This document shows, piece after piece, positions 1 through 11,464 of a stretch of 28,388 nt of DNA. Each line of letters starts with the position of its first letter. The first letter of the stretch is position 1. The position numbers were made by a program, and so were the translations under genes. Origin of the DNA: Scytalidium lignicola (lineage: Eukaryota; Ascomycota; Leotiomycetes); assembly GCA_002812745.2 (NCBI GenBank), contig NCSJ02000461.1, positions 1 through 28,388 on the forward strand, given 5' to 3'. The notes under the pieces were generated by a model. The model was given only the letters and a program-made list of their open reading frames with translations. It was not told where the DNA came from and searched no databases.

Positions 1-869
1 AGTAATTGCTTGAGGACTTGCCATATGTTTTCAATTGGATTCAAATCAGGAGATTGAGGAAGCTAATCAATTAATCTGATATGGCATTCTATTCGAATAC
101 TATTGCATAACCCTCCATTTTTTGCTGTATTCTTTTTGCCATGCATACAGTTGTTATCCTTTACACACTAGTATATTCCTTGTTTTTTAAAGCTTTCTTC
201 TAATCGCTTTGCCTTAAATATCTCCTTCAGTAACCCTTCAAGGATTTGACTAGCATACTTCTTTTAAGTAAATCCTTTGCCTTCTTCTTCATATGATACA
301 AAAACAAGCTTGGATTTGTAATTATAACTAATGACAACTTATGCTATAATAGACTTATAGCCAAAATGAAAGGTAAATTGAATATAATCAAGCCTTTGCT
401 GTTTACCCCTTACTCTGAGCAATCATTGGCGTTTGAGTATATCTATACATATAATGGTTTCATCTGTGTATATTCTATTCCTCTAATACTAAAGTAGTTA
501 ATCCTAATTTGTAATGTAAAAAGTCTATCATAATAATCTATTCTTTGCAAAAGTTCCAAGCTTACAATTAAGGATATGGTAATAATATCCAAATTGTGCT
601 AAAGCTCTTAAAATTGTAAGTCTAAACACCTTTAACTTAAATTGTTTTTTGATTTGTTTAAGAGAAAAAATTCGTCGTTTATAATAATTAGTAAACCAGT
701 AGATAATTGCAAGGACTATAAAATCAAGAATACTTTTCGGTTAACCAGTTGATTTCTGTACACAATCTCCCTTTTGGAGCTACTCTCAAGTTGTTAATTC
801 AGGGATTTGTAAATTTCGAGCTACTTAACGTTTAGAATAACGAACACGGGTAGAAGTATCTCAAGCCAT
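1..869 (-). pseudogene. Tc1/mariner transposase, partial and RIP-decayed
   Basis: The minus strand reads as a Tc1/mariner cut-and-paste transposase whose C-terminus is cut by the window edge. From an ATG at 869 there is an N-terminal helix-turn-helix region (readable as RNLQIPELTT, then KSTG and PKSIL). Next come a catalytic block starting SDET-like near 470, an Asp block reading KDNNCMHGKKN near 160, and the hallmark SPDLNPIENIW at about 50-20. All lie in one minus frame, interrupted by stops that fit CAA to TAA and TGG to TAG/TGA, the RIP pattern. At least 289 codons are present against roughly 340 for the family. The flanking inverted repeat near 900-1000 could not be placed. The gene is dead. 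Family assignment is firm; subfamily is not. Confidence 0.85.
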
Positions 870-2099
870 TAAAATAGTAATAAATAAGAAGGAAGGATAA
901 AGTAAACAATGTACATTTATAAAAGTGGTAATATACCAACTCCACTGCCTCGTTAAGGTGTATAGTTCATTTTGTTCATCCCCTTACATACAAATTATTA
1001 TGAATAACTAAAATTAATTGTTATAATAATATTATAACTAAATAAAAGTAATAATCCTTCTTTCTTATATTTTAATTAAGTAAAGTAAGTAATAAAATAA
1101 GTATTATCATCTTTTAAATTAAAGTTCTTTCTTAATATATTTTTAATAACATAATTATATCTTTTTATTTATATAATATTAAAAACATTATAAACCCTCT
1201 TATATAAGTCGTTACCTTTATTCTTCCTCTGATTAGTCTGTAAAAGCTGTTTTCGCTAATATTATTAGTTATTCACAACTGTAAACTATATTATTTTTAT
1301 AATATAGCCATCTAATCAACCTTTCAGCTTACAACCTTAATATTCTCAAAGGTTATCAATAATGTAATATACATAGAATATTATACAATTACTTACTCTC
1401 CTCTTTCTTCAGTATATTAGTTATTATATGTTATACTCTTTAAGAACTATAATATAATGTTAATTCCCTTTTTATATATCCCTTTTAATATACTTTTATG
1501 TATTCTTTTTGTTATAATCCATAAGTTTGTCTTTAATTATAAGCTCTTCTTTATACTTCTCAACACCTTTGAAATCATATAACTTAAAGTAGTATACCTC
1601 TTAATTGTAACATCTTAATTATTAATAAAATAATAAGTAGAAGAACTTAATATTATGTTCTTTCTTCTTTGCTTACCAACTATTGTATAGTTTATAAGAA
1701 AGATTATCTTGTTAAATACTTCCTTTATTAACATTAAGATAGTTTGTATAATATTTGCTCAGACTGTAAAGTATATTATTACTTCCTTTTATACTCTGTA
1801 CACTTAAATACTAACGAATTATAAGAATATCATTATTAAAATCAAGATCAAGTTGTATTAGAAGAGCTTAATGTAAATGTTCTACAGTAAACTTAACAAG
1901 CTTATAATACTTTATTACCTTCAAATAAGAGAAGACAATTGAATTGATTTATAATTCTTGTCTAACTAATATAATTGTACACTTCAGAGTTAATCCAGAA
2001 TCATAAAACCCTTTCAATTAACCCTTTTACTGTCAAACCTCCTTCACCTCTTCTACCTTCTTTACCTTCTTCACTTTTTNAGTACAGCCTTGAATATAA
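870..2099. other. AT-rich spacer between two decayed transposons
   Basis: Extremely AT-rich sequence with no readable gene on either strand. It must contain the right end of the Tc1/mariner element and probably the 5' end of the Helitron. I could not identify an inverted repeat for the first or the expected 5' TC terminus for the second. The part from about 1950 may be the degraded start of the Helitron protein, but no motif there is convincing. Confidence 0.5.
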
Positions 2100-5000
2100 C
2101 TTTTACAAGTTTATAAGAACTTTCTCAAAGAGTAATATAATTATGAAACATACTAAAAGGCTTTATATCTATATTTTAACTTGTTAAACTTTATTATATA
2201 AGACAAATAAATAATGAGTATATATACTGTAAAGTATTACTTTAGCTAAAGGAGACATTCATAAGTTGTTATAAGAATAGGAAATTAGATTTAAAGCCAT
2301 TTCATAAGCTGCTTTAGTTGTTAAAAGACCTATTTACAAAAGACAATCCATAAGCAAAAGCATTTTAATCTTAAATAAGAAGATATAACTTTACTTTTGC
2401 TTTTACATTTGTAAACTATACTAATGATGAGCATACTGATAGTTAAGGAAACAATATAACCTGTTTCTCAATTCACAATATATTATATCATTTACAAAGA
2501 CCTTTAGATCCAGCTTATTCTTCAGAAACACCTAAATTTACTCAATTGTTCTTTTATAATTCAAATTATACTATAAATGTTCAGTTTGATCAAAATCCTA
2601 AATTGAATCAAATGTTATTACATAAGCTTTACATTATGCTTATAAGTTATAACCTTCTTATTCACTTATATAAAACAACTTCTGAACATATAGTTATACA
2701 ATCAAAGTACTTTCAACTAAGTTTGAACCTTTAAATAAAGTTAATTGAAGAAGGTATTTACTATTCAAAGTATATTAATCTCCTTATATACAATAAGATT
2801 ACTAGAATTATTCTTGAGAAATCTAACGAATTCAAGTTTAAAGATATTGTATTAGCTAACTAGAGTAAAAGTAATAAGATATCTTAATTAACCTGAATTC
2901 CAACAAGTCATACTCTTTATATACTATTATATTATGTATTATTATTCCTTTATAATAATTATAATTAGCATTATAACTTAGAATATCAAGACAATAGTAA
3001 AAANCAAACAATTAACATAATAAATGTAGTTTTATTATCATTTACACCTTTAAAAANGATTAATTNCCTTTTTATCTTTTATAATTACTAACTTTTTNCA
3101 ACAATATATTGTTGATTCTTATGTATATTATAAAACTTACAAGCTTGATTAGCTTTATAATTATCAAAATTAATTATGAACTAATTTGGTATTAATTTAT
3201 ACATAATACTTTATAGTTAAAGGATATAGACATAATTAAGTTAGGTTATTATATTATACTTCTTTCTATGTTTATAAGGAGTAATCATTATATACAATAA
3301 TTATTTTAAGATTTAATAGCTTTAATATATTATTTCAGGAAACTTATATACTTTATTATTATAATTACAAATCTTAATTAGTAAGAGATTCAAGATAATC
3401 TTCTCCTTGGCTAATTAGCTATAGACTACTCTGATTTAGTTATTCATGTTTTTAAGGTTAAAAAGATCAAGTTATATAAAAAANCTCAAGGCAAGAGTTC
3501 TTAGCCCTTAAAAAGGTTATTATTTTATAATCGAATATTAAAAACATAGTTTATCTTATATACACTTCATTTTATTCACCAAATACCATGTAATTAAGCT
3601 TATTCTAAACTATATTGATGAACTTATCTGTGTAAAGATATTAAATCCATCTTATAATCCTTATAGCATTTTATAAGATTTGGTAATCAAATACATAACA
3701 TATAGTATATACAATTTAGATTACCCTCAAAATCCTTATATAAAGCATAAAACAGTTGTTAAACTACTTTGTTATTCAAAGCACTTTTTNAAAGAAGTTT
3801 ACAAATACTATTATTATTTCCAAAGATGAATATCCATTATACTACTATAAAAATGATAGTCAAACATATGTAGACAAATTAAACACTTCTAACTAACTGA
3901 TTACAAGTGACAACCATTGGATTATTCCTTACAACTTATACTTATTTTAAAAGTTCAACTATTACTTTAATATTAAGTTATGTAATATAGTACAAACTGT
4001 AAAGTATATTCACAAATACATTTACAAAGGTTATAATCATTTTATTGTTATAATTAAAAACCAACAAGATGAGATTAAGTAATATATTCAAGTATATTAT
4101 ATTAACCTTATAAAAGTTATTGTTCAATTAATAGAATATTCAACTTATTAAGAATAGCTACTGATAATACACTTACTTATATACTTTTTAAGAGAATATA
4201 CAATTACTTTCAAGGATAATATAAAATTAGATTAAATTATAAATATAACTGAAAACTCTTACTTTAAACTAATAACCTTTTTNCAAGTATAATTCAAAGA
4301 ATAACTATACTAACCTAGATCTTGTAAAACATGTTTATAATGACAACTTTATATACAGTTATAAGTTCTTATATCAAGAGTTTCTTAACTACTTTGTATA
4401 AGATAAAAAGCTTAAAGTCTAAAAGGACTATAAACAAGGCTAAGCAGTAAATTATATGTATTATTATAGCCTAGTATATAAGAAGAGATATTATTTACAA
4501 CTTTTACTTATATGTGTTCATAACTTAAAGTCATTTAAGGAGTTATATATAGTCAATGACATATAATACTTTACATACTATACAGTATGTATTATTAAAG
4601 GTTTAGCTAACAATAATCAAGAATGGTTTTCTTGCTTTAAAAAGGCAATTCAATTCAATTTAAGAAGTAGTTTACAAATTACATTTTTAATTAATTTACA
4701 AGCATAGTTAATTAACAAGCTTATAACTGTATAAGAGTATTTCAAGGTTTAAATGTATAATGATTTATAGTATTATTTAGAGTCTCTTTACAATGTAAGA
4801 TTCTTATTAATATTACAGAACCCTGAGTATGATTATGGACTGTATTTGCTTAACAAGAAACTATATAATCTCTAAAGAACTCTTGTACATTTTCACATGC
4901 TTATGCCTTGTTTTAATTAGTCTTTACTTGATTTTACCAAACTTATATATAATCTTATACAAGAAGAGTCTTTAACTACTAATATGCAAGATCAACTGAA

Positions 5001-6392
5001 CAATAACTAATGTTAGTGTTTTGATACTATTATTATAACAATCAAAAACAAGTTGCAAATTGTTCATTTCTATCTACAAGGGCTTAGAAGAATTAACAAG
5101 ACTTTTTTTTTACAAAATTATATGTTATTACTTTTATAGATTAAGCAAGAATATGTTATGTGTAGTTTTTACAAGTATTGTTACACTTTTGCTTTTAAGA
5201 GGTTATATAGCTCATTCTTAATTTCGAATACCAATTCAACTAAATGAATTGTTTATAAGTACAATTGTGAAGAAGAGTAAGTTAACAGTTATAATCTATA
5301 AAGTAGATTTGATTATATAAGACAAAGTTCTTATGTAATATAAGTATTACTTTGAGGTTGTTCATTAGTTGTTATATGATTTACAGTTTGTAAAAGGCTA
5401 GAACCTTTTNGTTTAAGGGTGTTCTTATTATCCTTAATAACAATTTCACTTAGATTTTGCTGGTAATAATAAAAGGAACTTAAGTAAATGTTGTTTACAC
5501 TTGTTTATAACATTCCTTTATATAACCTTGTTTAAAGAAGTTATAATTAACCATTAATATACATGTATAGCCTGAAGACAAAGAAGTTAACTTTGTTCAG
5601 TAGATTAGGTTATTACCTTATAATATAACCTTGAATAAGCTTGTTTTTATTCTAGATAAGGTTTTTAAACATGTTAACTTGAATGAGTTATTTAAGAGTG
5701 TATACTTTACATCTTTGCTTAAATACACTTTTACTAAATTTAATACTTTTCATAATAAAGCTTTACTTATAACACTGAATCATACGGTAAAGGAGTTGAA
5801 TACAGAGGTTTTAAAGTAGTTTCCAAGAGTTAAGCATTCTTATATATTTGTAAATTCAGCTGATGTAAACAAACAGGATAATGGTTTATATCAATACCTT
5901 GTAAAAATGTTATAGTTAATCAAACTCTTATATTTACCCTCTTTTAAGCTTATACTGAAGGTTAACGTCTTAATAATGTTGATATATAATTTATATCTTG
6001 TTGAAGGGTTGTATAATAATAGTTAAATGGTTATAACTACTTTACAAGTATATACAATTAAGGGTTAATTGTTAAAAGGTAATTTTGACAGTTAGAAATA
6101 TATAATTCCTCGAATTAAGCTTTCTTCTAATGAGGTTAATTTACTGTTTACACTCAACTGTAAGTAGTTCCCTTTTCAAGTATATTTTGTTATGATTATA
6201 AATAAAGCTTAAGGCTAATTATTTGATAGAGTTAGCCTTGATTTACATAGCCTTGTTTTTATACATGGTCAGTTTTATATAGTAATCTCTTGAACTACTT
6301 TTATAAAAGGTTTATCTATTCTTTTGCTAGAAGGAGTTATTATAACTACTAATGTAGTGTATCTTGAAGTTTTAAATGATCTTATGGTTTAA
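2100..6392 (+). pseudogene. Helitron Rep-helicase (RepHel), full length, RIP-destroyed
   Basis: This is the rolling-circle transposon protein with an HUH nuclease (Rep) and a PIF1-like helicase. In order it shows: a Cys-containing N-terminal region (2195-2450); the Helitron_like_N block ending LLHKLYIMLI (2546-2734); a RKLIYFIIITTNLNWQEIQ-like block (about 3335-3400, W now a stop); Rep motif 2 reading HSLSYIHFILF (3545-3577), whose first metal His is now Tyr; the KYIHKYIYKGYNH motif (4002-4035); EYDYGLYLLNKK (4825); Walker A decayed to GLRRINKT (5080-5103); LII-stop-DK (about 5310); a GGDF-like NNNFT; and NKA-stop-G-stop followed by FDRVSLDL (about 6198-6240). Nearly all stops are Gln or Trp codons altered by C to T or G to A. 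The frame moves by one at the Ns at 3484, 3790, 4283 and 5410 and at a nine-T run (5103-5111); skipping those bases gives one continuous frame from about 3330 to the end. The exact start is uncertain. Confidence 0.9.
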
Positions 6393-7034
6393 TATCTATG
6401 TATATCATAATTCAGAACATTTTAAGAGTATAAGAGAAAGGGAAAAAGAAAATCAATTCTATAATACACCTTAATTAAGACCCTTTATAGGATTTTACTC
6501 TTCCTCTTCATTATTAGTTATAGCTAGCATAACTAGTTTTATTTGAAGTTGGGCTTAATAATACTTCTACTCAGAATGAGTTATCTTTACAACTTTTAAG
6601 ACATAGTTCTAGAATGTCTTTGTAAGGTTATACAGCCTTTCGGCTAGGAAAAGGCCAGCAAGAGCAGGAGCAGGAGTAAGAGTAGGAGTAAGAGCAAGAA
6701 TAGTAAGGCCAACTTTCAAACAGTTAGTTATAGTTCGTACAGCTTAAGGAAGAGATTACTTACCACCACCAGGTTAGAATGAACTAACCAGACCAATTAA
6801 GGCCGGCGTAACACAACGAGGACCACTAGGGCCAAGGGCAAGAGCAGGAGTAAGGGTAAAGGCAAGAGCACCAAGAAAGCCATCAAAGTTATTAGCTAAG
6901 GCCATGCCTGGAATGACAAGAGCTAGGACCTGTGTTGCAATTTGGGTAGCTTGGAGATTGTTGTACATTATTTGGTTAGCCCTTTACAGTCTGTAAATGG
7001 GTAGAATATATCACTTATAATGCCTGATGTTGTA
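6393..7034. other. Helitron 3' flank with low-complexity tract
   Basis: After the helicase end the sequence becomes less AT-rich. Around 6655-6705 and 6835-6875 it is a low-complexity run of AGAGCAGGAGTA-type units. Read on the minus strand this gives an Ala/Leu/Pro/Thr-rich peptide (6774-6968, 64 codons, LTPALAL-type repeats). It may be the C-terminal tail of the DUF3716-like remnant upstream of it on that strand, but the frame is not continuous. No function is assigned. Confidence 0.4.
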
Positions 7035-7262
7035 CTAGGAGCCAGAAGAGTTGTAATAACAATTATAACAATTACTACCAAACAGACCAAGAACCATTAT
7101 ACAAGCTGTCCATGGGCCGTAGCCTGATTCACAATAACAGCATATGGCCACCCTGATGTTCTCAACTCCTCGAATCTGGCTTATGAAGGCCTCATCTTTT
7201 TGGATACGGCCCCCATTAAAAGCACGACCAACGCACAAGACGGGAACATGTACAGTTAGCAT
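7035..7262 (-). pseudogene. DUF3716-like fragment on the Helitron flank
   Basis: A 75-codon minus-strand ORF contains ICCYCESGYGPWTACIMV followed by a GSNCYNCYYNSSGS segment. The spacing Cys-x-x-Cys, Gly-Pro-(W/F)-x-x-Cys, Gly-x-x-Cys-x-x-Cys resembles the fungal DUF3716 domain, a small cysteine-rich module of unknown function common in repeat-associated ascomycete proteins. An in-frame stop lies just upstream (TAA before CTG GCT TCA ATG), and the ORF ends soon after the motif, so this is a fragment. It lies antisense to the Helitron and may be captured host sequence. The assignment rests on motif memory only. Confidence 0.5.
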
Positions 7263-7355
7263 TGAAGCCAGTTACTGGACGGAAACAGTGTTATGGAGTA
7301 TAACACCTGAAATGGTAACGGAGTTAGACATGATGGTAATAACAATAGTGGTTTG

Positions 7356-7356
<1 letters not shown>

Positions 7357-7401
<45 letters not shown>
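7357..7401. repeat. (AGT)15 microsatellite
   Basis: Perfect AGT repeat, about 15 units. Read in frames on either strand it yields poly-Ser or poly-Tyr ORFs that are not genes. Confidence 0.95.
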
Positions 7402-7760
7402 TGTAAGTGCCAAAGAAAGAAGATTTGGGAGATGGTTTAGAGGTGGTAATATATAACTTTACGGTCAATAGCAATCTGATTTCATTGTCTTTATTCATAT
7501 ATTAGCATGTTAATAAAGCTACAACTTACGGTTTTATTCAGAGTTGATTCTTTGTATTGTAGTAGTACTAAGAATAGCTATGGTTATATTGTTGAAAGAG
7601 AACCGAGGTTATCGTTCCTTTTGTTATACTAAACTAAAATAACTTCTTTTACGGTTCATTACAGTCAAATCCATTGTTATATCACTATTTTAAGGCCGTA
7701 CAAAGGAGGTGGTTAAAAGAAAGGGAGGCTGATTATGTAATGAGATATCACGTGCACTAA

Positions 7761-7814
7761 GGGGGTGCGAAGCACCCCCCACCTACGAGCGGAGCGAGTA
7801 GCAAGCTTTGCTTG
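7761..7814. repeat. Cluster of GC-rich palindromes
   Basis: Three compact elements lie back to back in AT-rich DNA. The first is a perfect 8-bp stem GGGGGTGC-GAA-GCACCCCC (7761-7779). The second is CTACGAGCGGAGCGAGTAG (7783-7801), near-symmetrical with a 4-bp CTAC/GTAG stem. The third is CAAGC-TTT-GCTTG (7802-7814). A hairpin set like this is expected near a Helitron 3' end, but I see no CTRR terminus directly behind it. The first stem also resembles the MITE ends at 16013 and 20957 (AAGGGGGTG). The surrounding stretch 7402-7878 holds no gene. Confidence 0.7.
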
Positions 7815-7878
7815 TAACATATAATCAATTAAATAATACAAGAAAAATTATGATTAAATATGAGGGAAAAGTAGTTTA

Positions 7879-8622
7879 TTCGCTGTAGAAGGGTGTAACA
7901 TTACTTATGCTCAACGATATAATCTTGTCAAAGATCACTCGAAACGAGGGCGTGAGATTTTTAAGGAGAAAACTCTGGAAGGCATAACCTGTCTACTATC
8001 ACCCCTTAATACATAGATTGTAGCTATTTGACAGGACAAAATACAAGATTAGCAGCCTCGTCGAATTCTAGGAAGAGGCTTAAAAGACTGCAAAAAGCAT
8101 TTATGGCAATGAAACATCGAATAAAATAGGCTCTGAAGAGTTTGTCTGAAAAAAGTTTAAACTGTCAAGAAGAGTATTCATACCTTGGAAGCTTTTCATG
8201 AGCTTAAATCCTACTCCTACAAACCTATCTAGGGCTCACAGGCCTTGTAGTACATTTGTACTGAGGAGGTGAAGGCTTTATGAGCTGAGAATTTAATCGA
8301 TAGATATCTACTATCGAATTTGTCCGTACTAGAAGTATTTGTAAAGATTCTAACTTGGACATACACCAGAAAAACATGATTATGAGAACTATATTCCTTC
8401 AGTCATTGACGGCAAGTATGAATTGTCACCATGTTCCTCGACGATCTCAAATGTTTAAAGACAGGTACAAAAACCGGGCTGGCAAACTTCTGCGAGGACT
8501 TCATTTTGAAAGCAGCATGTACAAAAAGGGATTTGCTGTCAGAGCACTAGAGACCGATATGATGTGGGAGGCCAGCAGGGTCTAGCCATCACACGGCTAG
8601 TACCGGGGGTTTACAGCTATAA
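7879..8622 (+). pseudogene. Unrecognised decayed ORF
   Basis: One plus-strand frame runs about 248 codons with over a dozen stops, nearly all explainable as Gln or Trp codons hit by C to T or G to A. That implies a once-open RIP-mutated gene, not noise. Readable pieces include EGCNITYAQRYNLVKDH at the start (faintly like a C2H2 finger, C...NL..H, but incomplete), PRRILGRGLKDCKKHLW, LEAFHELKSYSYKPI, and TKTGLANFCEDFILKAACTK near the end. The final TAA at 8620 may be the natural stop. I recognise no family. It sits directly behind the palindrome cluster and may belong to the same mobile element. Confidence 0.5.
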
Positions 8623-9225
8623 AGGCGGTAGCTCTTACCTGTATTTTAGGGGTTTAGAGGTTAATTTGTATTTTATCTTGGATTCTAGTTATTAAATATA
8701 CGCTGTTGTATCGTTAGAGCTCAGTTATAGATTTGCAACTACGGTGTTCTAGTTATAGCCAAATCTTCCCTTACTCTGTACAACCTAACTCTTCAACATT
8801 TGTTTAACTGTTATATGATCTGTTTAACTGGTAAAACTTGTACTTACATGACAATCTCATTGCGTTTACTATGCTTACCTAACTGTTATGCCGCCGGAGT
8901 CGTATACATGACTCCAAACAAGGTTAGCCTACACTATATTGTATATAGGCTTAAACGTACTACTCTGTTTGTCATCTACTATAATTATCAAGCGTACATC
9001 AGTCTATGCTACATTCTTACTGGCTTCGTCCTTCGATTTTTCTAAAAAGCGTCAGACAGCCACATTGAACATCTCACCTCACTTAGCTTAAAGCAGCCAC
9101 TCCTTTAGTAAAGGACCTCGTTTACCATTTCTCGTATTTTGTCCTTCTGCATTTGTGCTTCTTAAAGCCTTAACCAGCACTTATTATACTTATAATCTAA
9201 CTTTTGTAAATAATTATTTCACATA
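8623..9225. other. Spacer left of the Fot1-like element
   Basis: No supported gene. An 81-codon ORF at 8800-9045 has AT-driven, hydrophobic composition and no motif. Positions 9224-9225 are the TA target site of the transposon that follows. Confidence 0.5.
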
Positions 9226-9338
9226 GTCGTTCGGCTTACACAGCACTCACCACATTACTTACGTAATTTGGTGAGGGTCAGCAATACGCCAAAAACACCA
9301 ATACGCAAATTTTGCCTCCAATTTCATACCACCCAATT
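9226..9338 (+). repeat. Left inverted repeat of the Fot1-like element
   Basis: 113 bp beginning GTCGTTCGGCTTACACAGC. It matches the reverse complement of 11097-11209 except for two transitions. Confidence 0.95.
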
Positions 9339-9373
9339 TTTGAGCGTATTTTACCTACAAATATCAATACAAT

Positions 9374-11053
9374 ATGGCCGAATCACGTATTGCAGAAGCA
9401 ATTGAATATATTCAACTACATCCTCATGCAAAAATTGCACCAATTGCATGCTCTTTCGACGTTCCCTACTACAAACTACGCGTGCGTCTTAATGGTCGAA
9501 ACCCCTTATCTTCATGCGGCGGGCATAATAAAAAGTTATCTAAGCCTCAGGAGACTGCTCTTAAGGATTATATGATGTTGTTATATCACTCTGGAACGCT
9601 TGGAACTATTGAGACTTTGATCCAAGCGGCTAATCGACTACTATATTACTCTGGTATTAACGATACTGTCTCTTACAAATGGGCAAAACGATGGATTGTA
9701 AGGAATAAGGAATACTGGAAATTGATACGACCTAAACCAATTTCTGTACAACGGCGACAAGCACATATACAAGAGGATATCAAAGCACACTTTGAAGAGT
9801 TCAAGCGTTGTTGTTAGTATTGGGGAATCCTTGAAGAGGATATATCTAATTTTGACGAAACAGGATTTCAGATTAGTGTGATATCTGGTGGTTGAGTAAT
9901 TGTTCTTGCTGATTGTAAAGCTGCTTTTATATCTGATCCTGAAAATAGGGAATTGGTAACAGTAGTAGCAACAATCAATTGAGAAGGTCAAAAGGTACTA
10001 CCAATGATAATATTTAAAGGTGTATACTATTTGTACAAACACTTTGATAATGATATAGACCTTGATATCCTTTGAGCTTGTTCAGAATCAGGATTTTCAA
10101 ATGATCGGCTTGGAATTAAATACCTTGAGCATTTCGATAAATTCACATGTAAAAGTAAAAAAGGTCAATATCGCCTTCTTATTTTTGATGGTCATGGATC
10201 TTATTTAATATAAGATTTTATTGATTTTTGCTGGCAATATCGTATTTGCCCTTTTCAACTTCTACTACACTGTACACACCTTCTCCAACCTTTAGATGTT
10301 AAAGTATTTTAGAGCTTAAAACATCATTTTAAAAAGGTTGTACGAGAGGATGTATTTATGGGTACAACTAACGTCTCAAAGGTTGACTTCTTCCGTTATT
10401 TTCAACGCTTTTGGGATTGTACATTTAAATATTATATAATCCGATCAGCCTTCAGAAAAACAGGATTAATTCCATTGAATCCTGAGATTGTTTTAAGGAA
10501 AGTTAAATTATATCAAGGCAAACAGACAATTAAGTCTGATGTATTGTCAAATGCATCTTCAGATGCATTTGAAGATATATTTGATATCTCCAATCCTAGT
10601 ACACCACCACAAATTACATGGGCAAATTGGCCTACACCTTTTACTCTACGTACATGGAAGAGTGGAATGGAATATGTTCGAGCACATACAATTGAATCAA
10701 TCAATAGGATTGAAATTACACCTTCTGTTGTACATGTTCAAGATAAATTAGGTAAGGCAGCTGAAACCTCAATGTTACGAGGTGCACTTTCAACTCAACG
10801 AGTATTTGACCTTAGTCTTGCAACTGAGAGACGCAAAATCCAGCCAGATGGCAATAAGATTGTACAGAAATATAATAAGATATATGGACGTCAAGCACTA
10901 CGTCAAATTGAAGATGATAGAGAGGAGGAAGCTAGGGTAGTCAATATGAGGGAAGCCCGGCTTACGCGACCATGGCGTATGAAATACAAGGCAATAGTCT
11001 CTGACCTTGACAAATGTAGTATATTTATAAAACAAAGATTCCATGTAGAGTAG
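9374..11053 (+). pseudogene. Fot1/pogo transposase with six nonsense codons
   Basis: A single uninterrupted frame of 559 codons (Fot1 itself is about 540) with no indels. The N-terminus (MAESRIAEAIEYIQ) is a psq/CENP-B-type helix-turn-helix. Residues about 55-130 fit the second CENP-B HTH. The DDE_1 catalytic triad is D161 (NFDETGFQ), D272 (FDGHGS) and D308 (LQPLDVKVF); the last two are 35 residues apart, the D,D35D spacing of the family. In-frame stops lie at 9815, 9893, 9980, 10073, 10211 and 10310. Each fits CAG or CAA to TAG/TAA, or TGG to TGA. The protein cannot be made in one piece, but the catalytic residues remain. The start is the first ATG after the inverted repeat. Confidence 0.92.
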
Positions 11054-11096
11054 TAGAGACTATAATAATTGTGTAGGGAGGAGTGGCTAGGATTTG

Positions 11097-11209
11097 AATT
11101 GGGTGGTATGAAATTAGAGGCAAAATTTGCGTATTGGTGTTTTTGGCGTATTGCTGACCCTCACCAAATTATGTAAGTAATGTGGTGAGTGCTGTGTAAG
11201 CCGAACGAC
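11097..11209 (-). repeat. Right inverted repeat of the Fot1-like element
   Basis: 113 bp ending in GCCGAACGAC, the reverse complement of the left repeat with two transitions. The sequence from here to 11464 shows no gene. Confidence 0.95.
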
Positions 11210-11464
11210 TAAATGTTTAAATAAACTATAATTTTTTATAATATGTTTTTAATAAATCATTTGTTATCATAATTAACCAACTATGTTACAAGTTGGGTCA
11301 GTTATATAATTAATACTACTCGATTTCGCTTACTGTAACCAATCATATGCTGTGTTATTGCTTCTGGTACTATCGTACTCCGTACACGTACCAGTACTTG
11401 CGGGCACACATCTCAAAATCCATTTTCTAGCTGCTCCATAACCATCTCCGTTCATTTTATCACA

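Larger units (their letters stand above)
9226..11209 (+). mobile_element. Fot1/pogo-type DNA transposon, complete, 1984 bp
   Basis: The element has long terminal inverted repeats, is flanked by TA on both sides (9224-9225 and 11210-11211), and carries one pogo-superfamily transposase. Size, repeats, TA duplication and a D,D35D transposase all agree with the fungal Fot1 group. Both ends are intact, and the two inverted repeats differ at only two positions, both C/T-type. Insertion is therefore fairly recent, yet the transposase carries six RIP-type stops. Confidence 0.93.

Noticed and set aside
7144..7498. ORFs on both strands with poly-Ser and poly-Tyr tracts
   Set aside because: They are produced by the (AGT)15 microsatellite; no other protein signal.
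8800..9045. 81-codon hydrophobic ORF
   Set aside because: AT-driven composition, no motif, no RIP-stop pattern, no neighbour supporting it.
10513..10751. Short ORFs on both strands inside the Fot1 transposase
   Set aside because: Shadows of the transposase frame.
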